Positions 1 to 8,498 of a stretch of 64,000 nucleotides of DNA are shown here, piece by piece. Position 1 is the stretch's first letter. Each line of letters begins with the position of its first letter. The stretch is from Pedobacter terrae (GTDB lineage Bacteria > Bacteroidota > Bacteroidia > Sphingobacteriales > Sphingobacteriaceae), in NCBI RefSeq assembly GCF_900100705.1, contig NZ_FNCH01000007.1, positions 59,464 through 123,463 on the forward strand, read 5' to 3'. The position numbers and the translations under genes were made by a program. The notes beneath the pieces are model-generated. The model was not told where the DNA came from and ran no database searches. It saw only the letters and a list, made by a program, of their open reading frames with translations.

Positions 1-154
1 GGCCGTCTTTAACGTCTAAACAAGGAATTATTCTTTTTGAAAGCCCTCTGCCCCCTAAAGGGGGAGATGCAAACTGCTTAGCCTGTATGGCTTCTTTTAT
101 CTTTTCCAAAACTGAGTCTAAATTATTGTAAAGTTCAGTGTTTTTGAATCTCAT
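1..154 (-). CDS. hisF: HisF (imidazole glycerol phosphate synthase cyclase subunit), 5' part, with a foreign N-terminal extension
   Basis: The frame ends at the window edge with LSKRIIPCLDVKDG, the conserved first strand of HisF. HisF forms imidazole glycerol phosphate and AICAR from PRFAR using ammonia supplied by HisH. The codon where HisF normally starts is preceded by GGG, and no ATG, GTG or TTG lies close by. The nearest ATG in frame is at 154, which adds 37 codons (MRFKNTELYNN... then SPPLGGRG). That extension is the tail of a DUF559 endonuclease relic joined through a palindromic repeat. The gene is last in the visible his operon, after hisA. Identity as HisF is secure; the exact start is inferred because no other start codon is available. 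Confidence 0.8.
   Translation of the reverse strand, partial: MRFKNTELYNNLDSVLEKIKEAIQAKQFASPPLGGRGLSKRIIPCLDVKDG
51..64. repeat. Short C5-TAAA-G5 palindromic repeat, copy 1
   Basis: A run of five C, the four bases TAAA, then five G lies inside the DUF559-hisF junction and is translated as part of SPPLGGRG. A related copy lies at 503-516, so the two bracket the endonuclease relic. Confidence 0.7.
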
Positions 155-428
155 TATCTTAATCCAAATCCTTCGAGAACTTTTTGTCTTTCAATATCAT
201 TATTAATAACCTCTGGTAGATCATGAATGCTCCCATCTAATTCGATAATTAATTTGCTTCATGACAGTAAAAGTCAGCGATAAAACATGAAATTGGGTGT
301 TGCCTTCTAAATTTTAATCCTAATTGCTTATTACTGATAACTTGCCATAGCAAATTTTCTGCCTCTGTGACATTGTTTCTTAGGCGCTTAGCATTTTCAA
401 AAATTATATTCGATGCACCATAAAACAT
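155..428 (-). pseudogene. DUF559 (Vsr/restriction-like) endonuclease relic between hisA and hisF
   Basis: Reading from an ATG at 428, the frame gives MFYGASNIIFENAKRLRNN, then the FRRQHPI and ADFYCHEA motifs typical of DUF559 proteins. The frame then shifts by one base and continues as KLIIELDGSIHDLPEV and ends LEGFGLR-stop. A second shift leads into MRFKNTELYNNLDSVLEKI, the normal C-terminal part of the family, which runs on into hisF. It is therefore broken by two frameshifts and is unlikely to make an active nuclease. Palindromic repeats lie near both ends (51-64 and 503-516). Small DUF559 genes are common in Bacteroidota; I infer an insertion into the his operon followed by decay. Confidence 0.75.
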
Positions 429-502
429 ATTAGGTTCATTGACTTTTAAAAGATCAAATCATCCTCATTTATTTTATAGGTCATATTTAATTACGCTAAG
501 CC

Positions 503-516
503 CCCCCTTTAGGGGG
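503..516. repeat. Short C5-TTTA-G5 palindromic repeat, copy 2
   Basis: Five C, TTTA, five G, followed by CTGGGGGG, sits just beyond the stop codon of hisA. It is the inverted counterpart of the copy at 51-64. Such elements are frequent interspersed repeats in this group. It could form a hairpin in the mRNA between hisA and hisF. Confidence 0.7.
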
Positions 517-524
517 CTGGGGGG

Positions 525-1274
525 TTAGATACTAGACAAGGCTTTCAAATTCCATTCTTTAATTTCTTCGATGGTAATCCGGTCTTCGTAAATGGCTTTG
601 CCCACCACTACACTTCTAATTGGATATTTAGCCAGTTCGTAAATATCTTCCATTGAACTTACACCACCAGAAGCAATTAACTTGATCATTGGTGAGTGTT
701 CCAGTAGTTTTTGATATAATTCAATCGCTGCGCCACCTAATTTTCCATCCTTGCTGATATCGGTGCATAAGAAACGGAAAAATCCCAATGAAAGGCATTT
801 ATCCACGTAATCCATCAGTTTAATCGGCGAACTTTCCATCCAGCCCGAATATTTGATTACTTCATCTAAAACGTCGATAGCAATAACTATACGGTTGGCG
901 TAGTCATCTTTTTTTGCAAAAGTCTCGCTTAATTGAGATAAAAAATCAGGATTGGTAATGGCTTGCGTGCCTACAATTACACGGTGTATACCGGCATCAA
1001 GCAAATTGTTAACCTGCTCAATGGTTCTGATCCCACCACCATACTGCACTTTCATATCGGTTTTTTTAATAATCTCGAAGAGTGCTTTTTGATTGCTAAA
1101 ATCACCTTTAGCTCCATTTAAATCGATAATATGGATAAAATCTGTACCATTTGAACGGTATTTTTCAATCATTTCAGAAATGGAAACATCATATTCCGTT
1201 TTTTGGTTGTAATCGCCTTCACGAAGACGGACAACTTTTCCATCCAAAATATCAATAGCAGGTATTATGTACAT
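525..1274 (-). CDS. hisA: HisA, ProFAR isomerase
   Basis: HisA is the cytoplasmic (beta-alpha)8 isomerase that opens the ribose ring of ProFAR to give PRFAR in histidine synthesis. The 249-residue protein starts MYIIPAIDILDGKVVRL with the catalytic Asp8. It carries the second catalytic Asp in VIAIDV/CTDISKDG and the phosphate-binding segments YGGGIRT and ASGGVSS. Length is normal for the family. It begins 1 bp after hisH ends and is followed by the DUF559 relic and hisF, so it belongs to the his operon transcribed from the promoter near 6760. Confidence 0.96.
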   Translation of the reverse strand: MYIIPAIDILDGKVVRLREGDYNQKTEYDVSISEMIEKYRSNGTDFIHIIDLNGAKGDFSNQKALFEIIKKTDMKVQYGGGIRTIEQVNNLLDAGIHRVIVGTQAITNPDFLSQLSETFAKKDDYANRIVIAIDVLDEVIKYSGWMESSPIKLMDYVDKCLSLGFFRFLCTDISKDGKLGGAAIELYQKLLEHSPMIKLIASGGVSSMEDIYELAKYPIRSVVVGKAIYEDRITIEEIKEWNLKALSSI

Positions 1275-1275
1275 T

Positions 1276-1869
1276 TTATAAGCTTAAGTTTGAAAAATTT
1301 TTTAATACTATTTCACCGGCTTTTCCCGATTTTTCGGGATGAAATTGAACGCCGTAAAAATTATCTTTTTGTACCGCTGCCGAAAACTTTAAACCATAAT
1401 CAGCAGATGCAATATCAAAAGTAGGGTTATATTCAATAAAGTACGAATGCACGAAGTAAAATTGTGTATTATCTTCAACACCTTCAAATAATGAATTGTT
1501 TTTTGGTTTCACAGCGTTCCAGCCCATGTGTGGAATCTTGATATTCAGTGACTTGTCGAATTTTTTGGTTTTCACGGGAACAATATTCAATAATGCGGCG
1601 TCTCCCTCTTCAGAATGTTCAGTAATGAGCTGCATGCCCACACAGATACCAAGAACTGGTTTAGTTAATTTTTTTATCGCTTCAACAAGGCCTGTTCCCT
1701 TTAGTTTTTCCATGGCAGCACCGGCATGGCCAACACCCGGGATGATGATATGGCTATATTTTTCGAGGTCATTTTCTGTATTTACCATGCCGTAGGTTAC
1801 GTTTAAGCGGTCTAATGCTGCGGTAAGAGAGAAAATATTGCCTGCTCCGTAGTTTATAATTCCAACCAT
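1276..1869 (-). CDS. hisH: HisH, glutamine amidotransferase subunit of imidazole glycerol phosphate synthase
   Basis: HisH hydrolyses glutamine and channels ammonia to HisF. The 197-residue class I amidotransferase starts MVGIINYGAGN. It has the nucleophile Cys in VLGICVGMQL and the His/Glu pair of the triad in QFHPEKSG near residues 176-181. It also shows the IIPGVGHAG loop. It lies between hisB (185-bp gap holding a repeat) and hisA (1-bp gap). Confidence 0.96.
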   Translation of the reverse strand: MVGIINYGAGNIFSLTAALDRLNVTYGMVNTENDLEKYSHIIIPGVGHAGAAMEKLKGTGLVEAIKKLTKPVLGICVGMQLITEHSEEGDAALLNIVPVKTKKFDKSLNIKIPHMGWNAVKPKNNSLFEGVEDNTQFYFVHSYFIEYNPTFDIASADYGLKFSAAVQKDNFYGVQFHPEKSGKAGEIVLKNFSNLSL

Positions 1870-1924
1870 AGTTTAATAGTTCAGATTTCTTTTTTATAGG
1901 TTTGAAAATGAAAGTCAGTTTTTC

Positions 1925-1991
1925 ATCGGGCCTGTAGTCCCGCTATCGCTTATAGTCCTCGCTACGCTGCGGGCTATTCCGCTCTATCGGG
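1925..1991. repeat. Probable interspersed repeat in the hisB-hisH gap
   Basis: The gap holds a GC-rich stretch with internal near-repeats (CCCGCTATCG, CCGCTCTATCGGG, GCTACGCTGCGGGC) in otherwise AT-rich spacer DNA. It resembles the repeats in other gaps of this window in being palindrome-rich and non-coding. I see no second copy here. Confidence 0.4.
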
Positions 1992-2054
1992 TTTATTTAA
2001 CAGCGGATGGGCGTTAAAACCCTCCGCCTTAAACCTTTCAGCCTTCCACCTTTA

Positions 2055-3188
2055 TTACAACATTCCTTTGGTGCTCGGCAATACCATTTTCTCTGCGTCG
2101 CGTTTAATGGCCATTTTAATGGCTTTGGCAAATGCTTTAAAAATGGCTTCAATTTTATGGTGTTCGTTATCCCCTTCAGCTTTTATGTTCAAATTGCATT
2201 TTGCAGCATCACTAAACGACTTAAAGAAATGATAAAACATCTCTGTTGGCATATCGCCAACTTTTTCGCGTTTAAATTCAGCATCCCAAACTATCCAGTT
2301 TCTTCCTCCAAAATCAATGGCTACCTGTGCCAAGCAATCGTCCATGGGTAAGCAAAAACCATACCTTTCAATACCTAGTTTATTGCCTAATCCTTTAGCA
2401 AAGGCTTCTCCCAGTGCAATACCGGTATCTTCTATCGTGTGGTGTTCATCAATATGTAAATCACCTTTTGCAGTTATCTCTAAATCTACGCTTCCATGTC
2501 TGGCGATCTGATCAAGCATATGATCAAAAAAGTTTAAACCGGTTTCGATTTTTGTCTTTCCTGTTCCATCCAGGTCAAGGTTAATGGTGATGTCGGTTTC
2601 ATTGGTCTTGCGCTCATGATGAATTTTCCGGCTTCCTGCTTTAAGTAAGTTGTAGATATCTTCCCATTTCCTGGTTTCCAGAATAATTACATCCAATAAG
2701 GTTTCATGCTTATCCAGTGCTTCTGTTGAACCTAATGCATCATTCTGGCGAAGAAAGATTGCTTTCGCCCCTAAATTTTTGGCCAATACCACATCATTCA
2801 AACGATCGCCGATGACGAAAGAGTTTTTGAGGTCATAATCTTCGCTAAAATATTTCGTCAATAAAGCTGTGCCAGGTTTACGTGTTGGCGCATTGTCTTT
2901 GGCAAACGTTCTGTCGATCACAATCTCGCTAAAATTTACCCCTTCACCTGCAAAAGTATCCAACATGAAATTATGGATTGGCCAGAAATTTTCTTCCGGA
3001 TTTGAAAGCGTGCCTAATCCATCCTGATTGGTAACCATTACGAATTCGTAATCCAGTTCGGCTGCAATTTTCGATAAATAATATAACGAACGCGGATAAA
3101 ATTTAAGCTTTGCAAAACTATCTACCTGTTCATCATCAGGCTCAATATTTAAAGTGCCGTCCCGATCTATAAATAATACTTTTTTCAT
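2055..3188 (-). CDS. hisB: HisB, bifunctional histidinol-phosphatase / imidazoleglycerol-phosphate dehydratase
   Basis: HisB carries out two steps: dehydration of imidazole glycerol phosphate and dephosphorylation of histidinol phosphate. Residues 1-165 are a HAD phosphatase with DRDGTLN, VTNQDG and GDRLNDV. Residues 185-377 are the dehydratase, with the manganese-binding motifs DEHHTIED and NEHHKIEA and the [14 protein letters not shown] segment. The 377-residue length fits the fused enterobacterial and Bacteroidota form. The gene starts 1 bp after hisC, which suggests translational coupling. Confidence 0.96.
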   Translation of the reverse strand: MKKVLFIDRDGTLNIEPDDEQVDSFAKLKFYPRSLYYLSKIAAELDYEFVMVTNQDGLGTLSNPEENFWPIHNFMLDTFAGEGVNFSEIVIDRTFAKDNAPTRKPGTALLTKYFSEDYDLKNSFVIGDRLNDVVLAKNLGAKAIFLRQNDALGSTEALDKHETLLDVIILETRKWEDIYNLLKAGSRKIHHERKTNETDITINLDLDGTGKTKIETGLNFFDHMLDQIARHGSVDLEITAKGDLHIDEHHTIEDTGIALGEAFAKGLGNKLGIERYGFCLPMDDCLAQVAIDFGGRNWIVWDAEFKREKVGDMPTEMFYHFFKSFSDAAKCNLNIKAEGDNEHHKIEAIFKAFAKAIKMAIKRDAEKMVLPSTKGML

Positions 3189-3189
3189 C

Positions 3190-4230
3190 TTAAAATTTTT
3201 CTAGAACATTTAACAGCTTGTCGTTTTCTTCTTTTGTGCCCACGGTAATGCGTAAACAACCTTCGCACAAAGTTACTTTAGAACGGTCTCTTACAATGAT
3301 ACCTTGCGCTACTAAAGTATCATAAATTTTTACGGCATCAGTAACTTCTGTGAGAATAAAATTCGCATCAGAAGGATATACTTTTTTTACGATATTTATT
3401 GCATTTAATGCCTTACTTAAACGGTCTCTTTCTGCTACAGATTCTTTAATCCAATCGTTCACCTGAGCGATGTTTTTTAGGGCTTCAAATGCTAAATCCT
3501 GAGTGGCCTGATTGATGTTGTAAGGAGGCTTTATTTTGTTCAAAACATCGATCACTTTTGTTGAAGAAAAAGCCATGCCTAAACGTAAAGCGGCGAGTCC
3601 CCAGGCCTTCGAAAAAGTTTGCAAAACTACGAGGTTTGCGTACTCGGTTAGCTCCTGGATAAAGGTCTTCTGACGGGCGTAATTAATGTAAGCTTCATCC
3701 ACTGCAACGATACCATTAAAGTTGGCTAAAATGGTTTCAATATCTTCCCGGTTTATCGAATTCCCAGTTGGATTATTTGGCGAGCAAATGAAGATTAATT
3801 TGGTGTTTTTGTCAATCGTTTCTGCGATCTTTTCCATGTCCAGCTGGAAGTTTGGAAGCAGGCTTACTTTGCGTATTTCTACATCATTTATATTGGCAGA
3901 AACTTCATACATTCCATAGGTTGGAGGCAGTACAATTACGTTGTCTTTTCCAGGATTACAGAAAGCGCGGAATAACAGATCTATTGCTTCATCGCTGCCA
4001 TTTCCTAAAAAAGTATTCTCAATCGGCACACCTTTTATTTTACTGATGGCATCTTTCAAGTCCAGCTGTAAAGGATCCGGGTAGCGGTTATAATTGGCAG
4101 GTAAAGGTGAGCCATAGCTGTTCTCGTTAGCATCCAAAAAAATAGATGCCTGACCTTTAAATTCGTCCCTTGCGGTAGAGTAGGGGCGAAGGTTTTTTAT
4201 ATTTTCTCTTACTAAATCGTTAATGTCCAT
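3190..4230 (-). CDS. hisC: HisC, histidinol-phosphate aminotransferase
   Basis: HisC is a PLP-dependent fold type I aminotransferase that converts imidazole acetol phosphate to histidinol phosphate. The 346-residue protein shows [10 protein letters not shown] near the N-terminus, [16 protein letters not shown], and the PLP lysine in [14 protein letters not shown]. The C-terminal RITVGT segment binds phosphate. It sits between hisD and hisB in the his operon. Confidence 0.96.
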   Translation of the reverse strand: MDINDLVRENIKNLRPYSTARDEFKGQASIFLDANENSYGSPLPANYNRYPDPLQLDLKDAISKIKGVPIENTFLGNGSDEAIDLLFRAFCNPGKDNVIVLPPTYGMYEVSANINDVEIRKVSLLPNFQLDMEKIAETIDKNTKLIFICSPNNPTGNSINREDIETILANFNGIVAVDEAYINYARQKTFIQELTEYANLVVLQTFSKAWGLAALRLGMAFSSTKVIDVLNKIKPPYNINQATQDLAFEALKNIAQVNDWIKESVAERDRLSKALNAINIVKKVYPSDANFILTEVTDAVKIYDTLVAQGIIVRDRSKVTLCEGCLRITVGTKEENDKLLNVLEKF

Positions 4231-4236
4231 TGTTTG

Positions 4237-4266
4237 AGGTAAAAGGTAAAAGGTAAAGGTAAAAGG
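4237..4266. repeat. Short AGGTAAA(A) tandem repeat before hisC
   Basis: Four imperfect copies of AGGTAAAA lie in the 142-bp gap between hisD and hisC. This is simple sequence that may vary by slippage. I see no promoter or terminator in the gap that clearly separates the two genes. Confidence 0.6.
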
Positions 4267-4372
4267 GATTGGCGAGTAGCCTAAAGCTTTAGACGTTATA
4301 CTTTCTACAGGATTTATTGATATGATTTAATCTTATTTTCGGTTTTGTTGTATGCCTATTTATCTTCTGACT

Positions 4373-5686
4373 TCAGTCTTCTGACTCAAAATTCAATCTA
4401 ATACTCACTGCATTTTTATGTGCTTCTAAACCTTCGGCAGCAGCAAGTATTTCAACTGTGGCGCCAATATTGTTTAAACCTTCCCGAGATAAATGCTGAA
4501 AAGTGATTTTTTTCAAAAAAGCATCGGTTGATACGCCTGAATAAGCTTTTGCGAAGCCACTGGTTGGTAAGGTATGGTTAGTTCCAGAGGCATAATCGCC
4601 CACACTTTCTGGTGTGAGATTGCCTAAAAATACCGATCCTGCATTGATTATCAATGGAATAAGGCTTTCGAAGTTTTCAGTAGCCAATATTAAATGTTCT
4701 GGTGCATACTCATTTGAAAACTGCATAGCCTCGTCCAGGTTTTTAGCTAATACGGCATAAGAATTGGCTATGGCTTTAGCTGCAATGTCTTTTCTAGGAA
4801 GAATAGCTAGTTGATTATCAATTTCTTTTAAGGTTTCAGTTATGATATGATTAGAGGTAGAAACCAAAATAGCCTGACTATCAGTTCCATGTTCTGCCTG
4901 TGCAAGTAGGTCGGCAGCAATAAATGACGGATTGGCAGTCTCGTCTGCGATAACCAATACTTCTGATGGCCCGGCAGGCATATCTATTGCTACTTTATTT
5001 TGAACCATAGTCTTAGCTGTAGTTACATAGCGGTTGCCGGGGCCGAAGATCTTATATACCTGTGGTACGCTTTCCGTTCCGAAAGCCATGGCAGCTACAG
5101 CCTGTGCACCTCCAATCAGGAATACTTTTTCAATGCCCAATAGTACTGCACAGTAAGCCAGGTAACAATTGGTTTTACCCTGCCCGTCCGGCAGGCGTGC
5201 ATCACTTTGCGGAGGCGAGCATACTATAATCTCTTTACAGCCTGCAATACGTGCCGGTGTTGCCAGCATTAGAAAGGTGCTTGGTAATACTGCGGTTCCT
5301 CCCGGGATATAAAGTCCAACCTTCTCAATTGCCCTGCTTTCGCGCCAGCAAACTACACCTGGCATCGTCTCTATTTTATCTTCTTTGTTTAGTTGCGACA
5401 GGTGAAAATTTTTGATGTTTTCATACGCGATATCAATCGCTTTTTTTGCTTCAGCCGGGATAGTTGCTGCAATAGTTTTTAACTCTTCCCCGTCTAAAAA
5501 AAGTTTTTCCAGTTCAACTTTATCAAAGGTTTTGGCGAAATCAAAAAGGGCTTTGTCTCCATCCGTTTTTACTGATTTTATAATGTCAGCAACCCGGCTT
5601 TCAACCAATTTATCGTCTTCAATCTGTCTTGAACAAAGTTCTTCAATTTTTGATTTAGATAAATCTGTATAATTGTAGATTTTCAA
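4373..5686 (-). CDS. hisD: HisD, histidinol dehydrogenase
   Basis: HisD is a zinc enzyme that performs the last two NAD-dependent oxidations from histidinol to histidine. The 437-residue protein has the signature IFGPGNRYVTTAK, zinc ligands in AQAEHGTDSQA, and the conserved GDYASGTNHTLPTSG and FQHLS regions. One oddity: after IIVCSPPQSD comes ARLPDGQ and then GKTNCYLAYCAVLLG. The seven extra residues coincide with a GC-rich palindrome and look like an in-frame repeat insertion in a loop. Otherwise the gene is intact, 49 bp downstream of hisG. Confidence 0.95.
   Translation of the reverse strand: MKIYNYTDLSKSKIEELCSRQIEDDKLVESRVADIIKSVKTDGDKALFDFAKTFDKVELEKLFLDGEELKTIAATIPAEAKKAIDIAYENIKNFHLSQLNKEDKIETMPGVVCWRESRAIEKVGLYIPGGTAVLPSTFLMLATPARIAGCKEIIVCSPPQSDARLPDGQGKTNCYLAYCAVLLGIEKVFLIGGAQAVAAMAFGTESVPQVYKIFGPGNRYVTTAKTMVQNKVAIDMPAGPSEVLVIADETANPSFIAADLLAQAEHGTDSQAILVSTSNHIITETLKEIDNQLAILPRKDIAAKAIANSYAVLAKNLDEAMQFSNEYAPEHLILATENFESLIPLIINAGSVFLGNLTPESVGDYASGTNHTLPTSGFAKAYSGVSTDAFLKKITFQHLSREGLNNIGATVEILAAAEGLEAHKNAVSIRLNFESED
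5180..5200. repeat. GC-rich palindrome inserted in frame within hisD
   Basis: CTGCC-CGTCC-GGCAG (5180-5194) and flanking bases form a 21-bp, seven-codon block read as ARLPDGQ. The same type of palindrome (GCCTGTACGGGCAGGC) occurs outside genes at about 16189-16204. Removing the block would leave QSDGKTNCY, a natural-looking HisD loop. Confidence 0.6.
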
Positions 5687-5735
5687 TGTCTTATGTTTTA
5701 AAATTAACTAATAGTTAATATGTGATTTTACGAAT

Positions 5736-6587
5736 TTATTTGATTATTTTCTCAATTGGCATCACCAAAATACCCTCGGCTCCGGCTGCTTTCAAACTGT
5801 TTATTTTGTCCCAGAAATCTTCTTCAGCAATTACAGAATGAACGGCTACCCAGTTCGGTTCGAAGAGTGGAACTACCGTAGGGCTTTTAACGCCAGGCAA
5901 TAAATTAACTACTTTTTGGAGGTTATCTTTCGATACATTTAGTACCACGTATTTGTTTGATTTTGCGCTAAGTACAGAGCGGATGCGTTGCAATAATTCT
6001 GCTACCTCCGGATTGTCGGCTATAGATTTGTTTCCGATTAAAACGGCTTCAGATTGCATCACATCGGCAAATGGTTTTAGCCCATTACTTTTTAATGTTC
6101 CGCCTGTTGAAACGATATCAAAAATAGCATCACTTAATCCTAAACCCGGTCCAATTTCTACCGATCCTGAAATGGTTCTGATGTCCGACTTTATGCCTTT
6201 TTCCCGTAAAAATTTTTCGAGGATTACCGGATAAGAAGTTGCAATTGCTTTACCATTTAACTCTTCCAATTTTTGGATGTTACTGGTGGCCTGAACAGCA
6301 ATTTTTAAGGTGCATTTTCCGAAACCCAATTTTTGTAGATAATCTACTTCGGCTTTGGTTTCTACAATCACATTTTCACCAACTATACCCAGGTCGGCAA
6401 TGCCATCCTGTACATATTCGGGGATATCATCGTCCCGCAGAAAAAGGATTTCTAAAGGAAAATTGGTAACGGTGGAGATCAGGGAACTTTTGTAGTTTTC
6501 GAAAGATAAACCACAGTTTTTTAGTATTTCTACAGATTTTTCGTTTAACCTACCCGACTTCTGGATAGCGATTTTAAGTGTTTTCAA
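5736..6587 (-). CDS. hisG: HisG, ATP phosphoribosyltransferase (long form)
   Basis: HisG condenses ATP and PRPP in the first, feedback-controlled step of histidine synthesis. The 283-residue protein is the long form, with a C-terminal ACT-like histidine-binding domain (about residues 210-283, from VVLNVSKDNLQ to VMPIEK). The catalytic part has AIQKSGRLNEKS and the PRPP-binding stretch DAIFDIVSTGGTLKSNGL. It is the first structural gene of the operon and lies behind a leader peptide and hairpin (6626-6712), so transcription is probably attenuated in addition to enzyme feedback. Confidence 0.96.
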   Translation of the reverse strand: MKTLKIAIQKSGRLNEKSVEILKNCGLSFENYKSSLISTVTNFPLEILFLRDDDIPEYVQDGIADLGIVGENVIVETKAEVDYLQKLGFGKCTLKIAVQATSNIQKLEELNGKAIATSYPVILEKFLREKGIKSDIRTISGSVEIGPGLGLSDAIFDIVSTGGTLKSNGLKPFADVMQSEAVLIGNKSIADNPEVAELLQRIRSVLSAKSNKYVVLNVSKDNLQKVVNLLPGVKSPTVVPLFEPNWVAVHSVIAEEDFWDKINSLKAAGAEGILVMPIEKIIK

Positions 6588-6625
6588 AGTATTGAATATA
6601 GAGTGAACAAGAAATTATTTTACGG

Positions 6626-6648
6626 AAAAAAGTTTTGAAGTACAAAAC
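6626..6648 (-). terminator. Probable attenuator terminator of the his operon
   Basis: On the minus strand GTTTTG-TACTT-CAAAAC is followed directly by six T. It lies between the His-rich leader peptide and hisG. The stem is short and AT-rich, so it would be weak alone, but position and U-run fit an attenuator. Confidence 0.55.
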
Positions 6649-6664
6649 AAACATATCATATCGC

Positions 6665-6712
6665 CTATCGGCGATGGTGTAAATGTAAGTGATGGTTCAA
6701 AGTTAAATTCAT
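6665..6712 (-). CDS. hisL: His operon leader peptide (MNLTLNHHLHLHHRR)
   Basis: A 15-codon open frame starts with ATG at 6712 and stops with TAG at 6665. Five of seven consecutive codons, 7 to 13, are histidine (HHLHLHH). It lies 38 bp downstream of the last base of the -7 element of a Bacteroidota-type promoter (6757-6789) and 77 bp before hisG. A hairpin (ATCGCC-GATA-GGCGAT, 6660-6675) overlaps its last codons, and a terminator-like hairpin follows. This is the classic layout for ribosome-mediated attenuation: stalling at His codons under histidine shortage would favour read-through. I have not worked out the competing antiterminator fold. The chance of such a His run in exactly this position is small. 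Confidence 0.8.
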   Translation of the reverse strand: MNLTLNHHLHLHHRR

Positions 6713-6756
6713 AAATTATTTCTGCCAATATCAATACTTTAGCTGATAAGCGCTGG

Positions 6757-6789
6757 CAAATATAGTGTTTGATTTGGGAAAACAAAAAA
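6757..6789 (-). promoter_or_regulatory. Predicted his operon promoter
   Basis: On the minus strand TTTTTTG (6789-6783) is followed after 18 bp by TATATTTG (6764-6757), matching the Bacteroidota -33 TTTG / -7 TAnnTTTG pattern. The predicted start near 6750 would give a short leader containing the His-rich peptide. Confidence 0.6.
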
Positions 6790-6862
6790 TAATGGCACTT
6801 AATTTGCCATTATGCTGTTTTTATTATCATTAACTATTATTTTATATTAAAATTTTACGCTT

Positions 6863-8425
6863 TTGAAAAAGTTTCAGTTTCTTATTCTACCCTTTATTTT
6901 ATTTATATCTGCTTGTGGGTGGTTTAAAAGCCCACCCGAGATTGGCAAAGTACTATCTGAACATTTTAAGAATAAAATCTATAAAGACTTTGATACTGTA
7001 GCTTACGATAGTGTTTTTGTGAAAACAATGGACAGTCTTTCGGGTAAATTCGTAAATCCTAAAACCATAAAAGCGTTTTATGCGAATAATAATGCCCAAC
7101 CTAAATTGGTTACCCAATTCTACATCAATGGCCAGTTAGATACGTTAGTGAGTTATTTAGATCAAAGCGAGGTGCATGGTTTTAATCCAAAAATCTTTAA
7201 AGGAGATGAAATTAAAGGTTTGCTGGCAGTATTAACAGCCAATAAGTTTAAGAAAGTAGCGGAAAGTTATCCTATAATAGCCAAATTGGAGCTGTTATCT
7301 GCAAATGCTTACCTAAATTATAATAATTACCTCAAACATGGAGTAATAAATCCCAGGTCAATTTTTTCGCGTTATTATATTAAAGTTAAGCGACCGGATA
7401 GTGTAGGAATGATTAATCTTTTAAATGGTAAAAGCCTTTCAGATACCTTAAGATCCGTTCAGCCAAAGTCTGCTCAATACAAGGCTTTGCAAGCGGCCTA
7501 CTTACATGCAGGTTCTGAAAGTGAAAAGCGGATTTTATCATTAAACATGGAACGTTTCCGTTGGCAAATGCCGGAGACTGGAGACAATTATGTGCAGGTA
7601 AATATTCCGGATTTTAGATTAACCTGGTTTGATAAAAAAGATACCGTAATTGCGATGAAAGTTTGTGTAGGTGGTAAGCGTGAAAATGGTTACGAAGCAA
7701 AACTTAAAGCGTTCGCAAAATCGGGTAATTTAGATGATAAACCGAAGAACCATGAGACGCCATTATTGTTCAGTAAAATCAATTCCATTCAGGCCAATCC
7801 GGTGTGGAATATTCCGGTAAGTATTGCCCAAAGTGAGATCTATTGGATGGCCAGAAAAGATCCCTTTTATTTGTCGAACAGTAACATTAAAGTGTACTAT
7901 AAAGATAAGCTGATTGGTGAGCCGGATACCATCAATTGGAACAGGTATTCCCGTGATAAATTACCTTTTAAATTTAAGCAGGGATCGGGTGGTGGAAATG
8001 CCTTAGGAAAGTTTAAATTTATCTTCGATAATAGCTCGAGTATTTACCTGCACGATACCAATAACAAGAACGGATTTAATTTAACCAATAGGGCTATCAG
8101 CCATGGTTGTGTACGCATTGAAAAACCACTTGACTTCGCTAAACTTTTGGTGAAAGATTCTTACACCTATGATAAGCTTAGGGCAGAGGTAGATTTGCCG
8201 CCAATAGATAGTACACATATAAAATGGTATAAAAAACGCATGGCGCAAAAGGCAGATACAACCAAGGCCTTTCAATTAAAACCAGCCTGGTTCGGACCCA
8301 AGAAACCTGTTCCATTAATTATTACCTATATAACGGCCTGGTCTCAAAATGATAAAATCGAATACCGGCCTGATATCTATGGAATGGATGAAAAACTTTG
8401 GGCTGCAATGAAGAAGTTTAGATAA
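6863..8425 (+). CDS. L,D-transpeptidase (YkuD/YcbB type) lipoprotein
   Basis: This enzyme family forms 3-3 cross-links in peptidoglycan or attaches proteins to it. The 520-residue product begins at a TTG codon, with a lipoprotein signal (hydrophobic segment ending ISAC, so Cys18 would be lipidated). The middle region resembles the extended YcbB/LdtD arrangement with a scaffold domain. The catalytic motif ISHGCVRIEKP lies near residues 412-422, with the nucleophile Cys about 416. It is divergent from the his operon and separated by a possible weak hairpin from the Nudix regulator, so it is probably its own transcription unit. The TTG start is chosen because it gives the complete signal peptide. 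Confidence 0.9.
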   Translation: MKKFQFLILPFILFISACGWFKSPPEIGKVLSEHFKNKIYKDFDTVAYDSVFVKTMDSLSGKFVNPKTIKAFYANNNAQPKLVTQFYINGQLDTLVSYLDQSEVHGFNPKIFKGDEIKGLLAVLTANKFKKVAESYPIIAKLELLSANAYLNYNNYLKHGVINPRSIFSRYYIKVKRPDSVGMINLLNGKSLSDTLRSVQPKSAQYKALQAAYLHAGSESEKRILSLNMERFRWQMPETGDNYVQVNIPDFRLTWFDKKDTVIAMKVCVGGKRENGYEAKLKAFAKSGNLDDKPKNHETPLLFSKINSIQANPVWNIPVSIAQSEIYWMARKDPFYLSNSNIKVYYKDKLIGEPDTINWNRYSRDKLPFKFKQGSGGGNALGKFKFIFDNSSSIYLHDTNNKNGFNLTNRAISHGCVRIEKPLDFAKLLVKDSYTYDKLRAEVDLPPIDSTHIKWYKKRMAQKADTTKAFQLKPAWFGPKKPVPLIITYITAWSQNDKIEYRPDIYGMDEKLWAAMKKFR

Positions 8426-8429
8426 GAAA

Positions 8430-8460
8430 TTAAGCTGTAATATTTAATCTTTTAGCTTAA
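8430..8460 (+). terminator. Possible weak terminator after the L,D-transpeptidase gene
   Basis: TTAAGCT (8430-8436) and AGCTTAA (8454-8460) could pair around a 17-base loop. No good T-run follows directly, so termination here is uncertain. Confidence 0.3.
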
Positions 8461-8470
8461 AAGCATTAAT

Positions 8471-8491
8471 TTTGTGTTGTTTTTACACAAA
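8471..8491. promoter_or_regulatory. Predicted NrtR-type operator 1 (TTTGTGT-N7-ACACAAA), before nrtR
   Basis: A perfect 7-7-7 palindrome ends 7 bp before the Nudix regulator's ATG. It overlaps a -7-like element TAATTTTG (8467-8474). A second 21-bp site with the same arms and spacing lies before the prs homologue (9236-9256), which supports shared control and autoregulation. Confidence 0.75.
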
Positions 8492-8498
8492 TTAAAGA

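Noticed and set aside
2007..2351. Plus-strand open frame of 114 codons over hisB
   Set aside because: Antisense to the dehydratase domain of HisB, with no signal of its own.
6789..6813. Inverted repeat ATAATGGCA / TGCCATTAT between hisG and the L,D-transpeptidase gene as a terminator
   Set aside because: No gene ends into it on either strand; it lies at or just upstream of the his promoter, so a terminator role is not supported. It could be a binding site.
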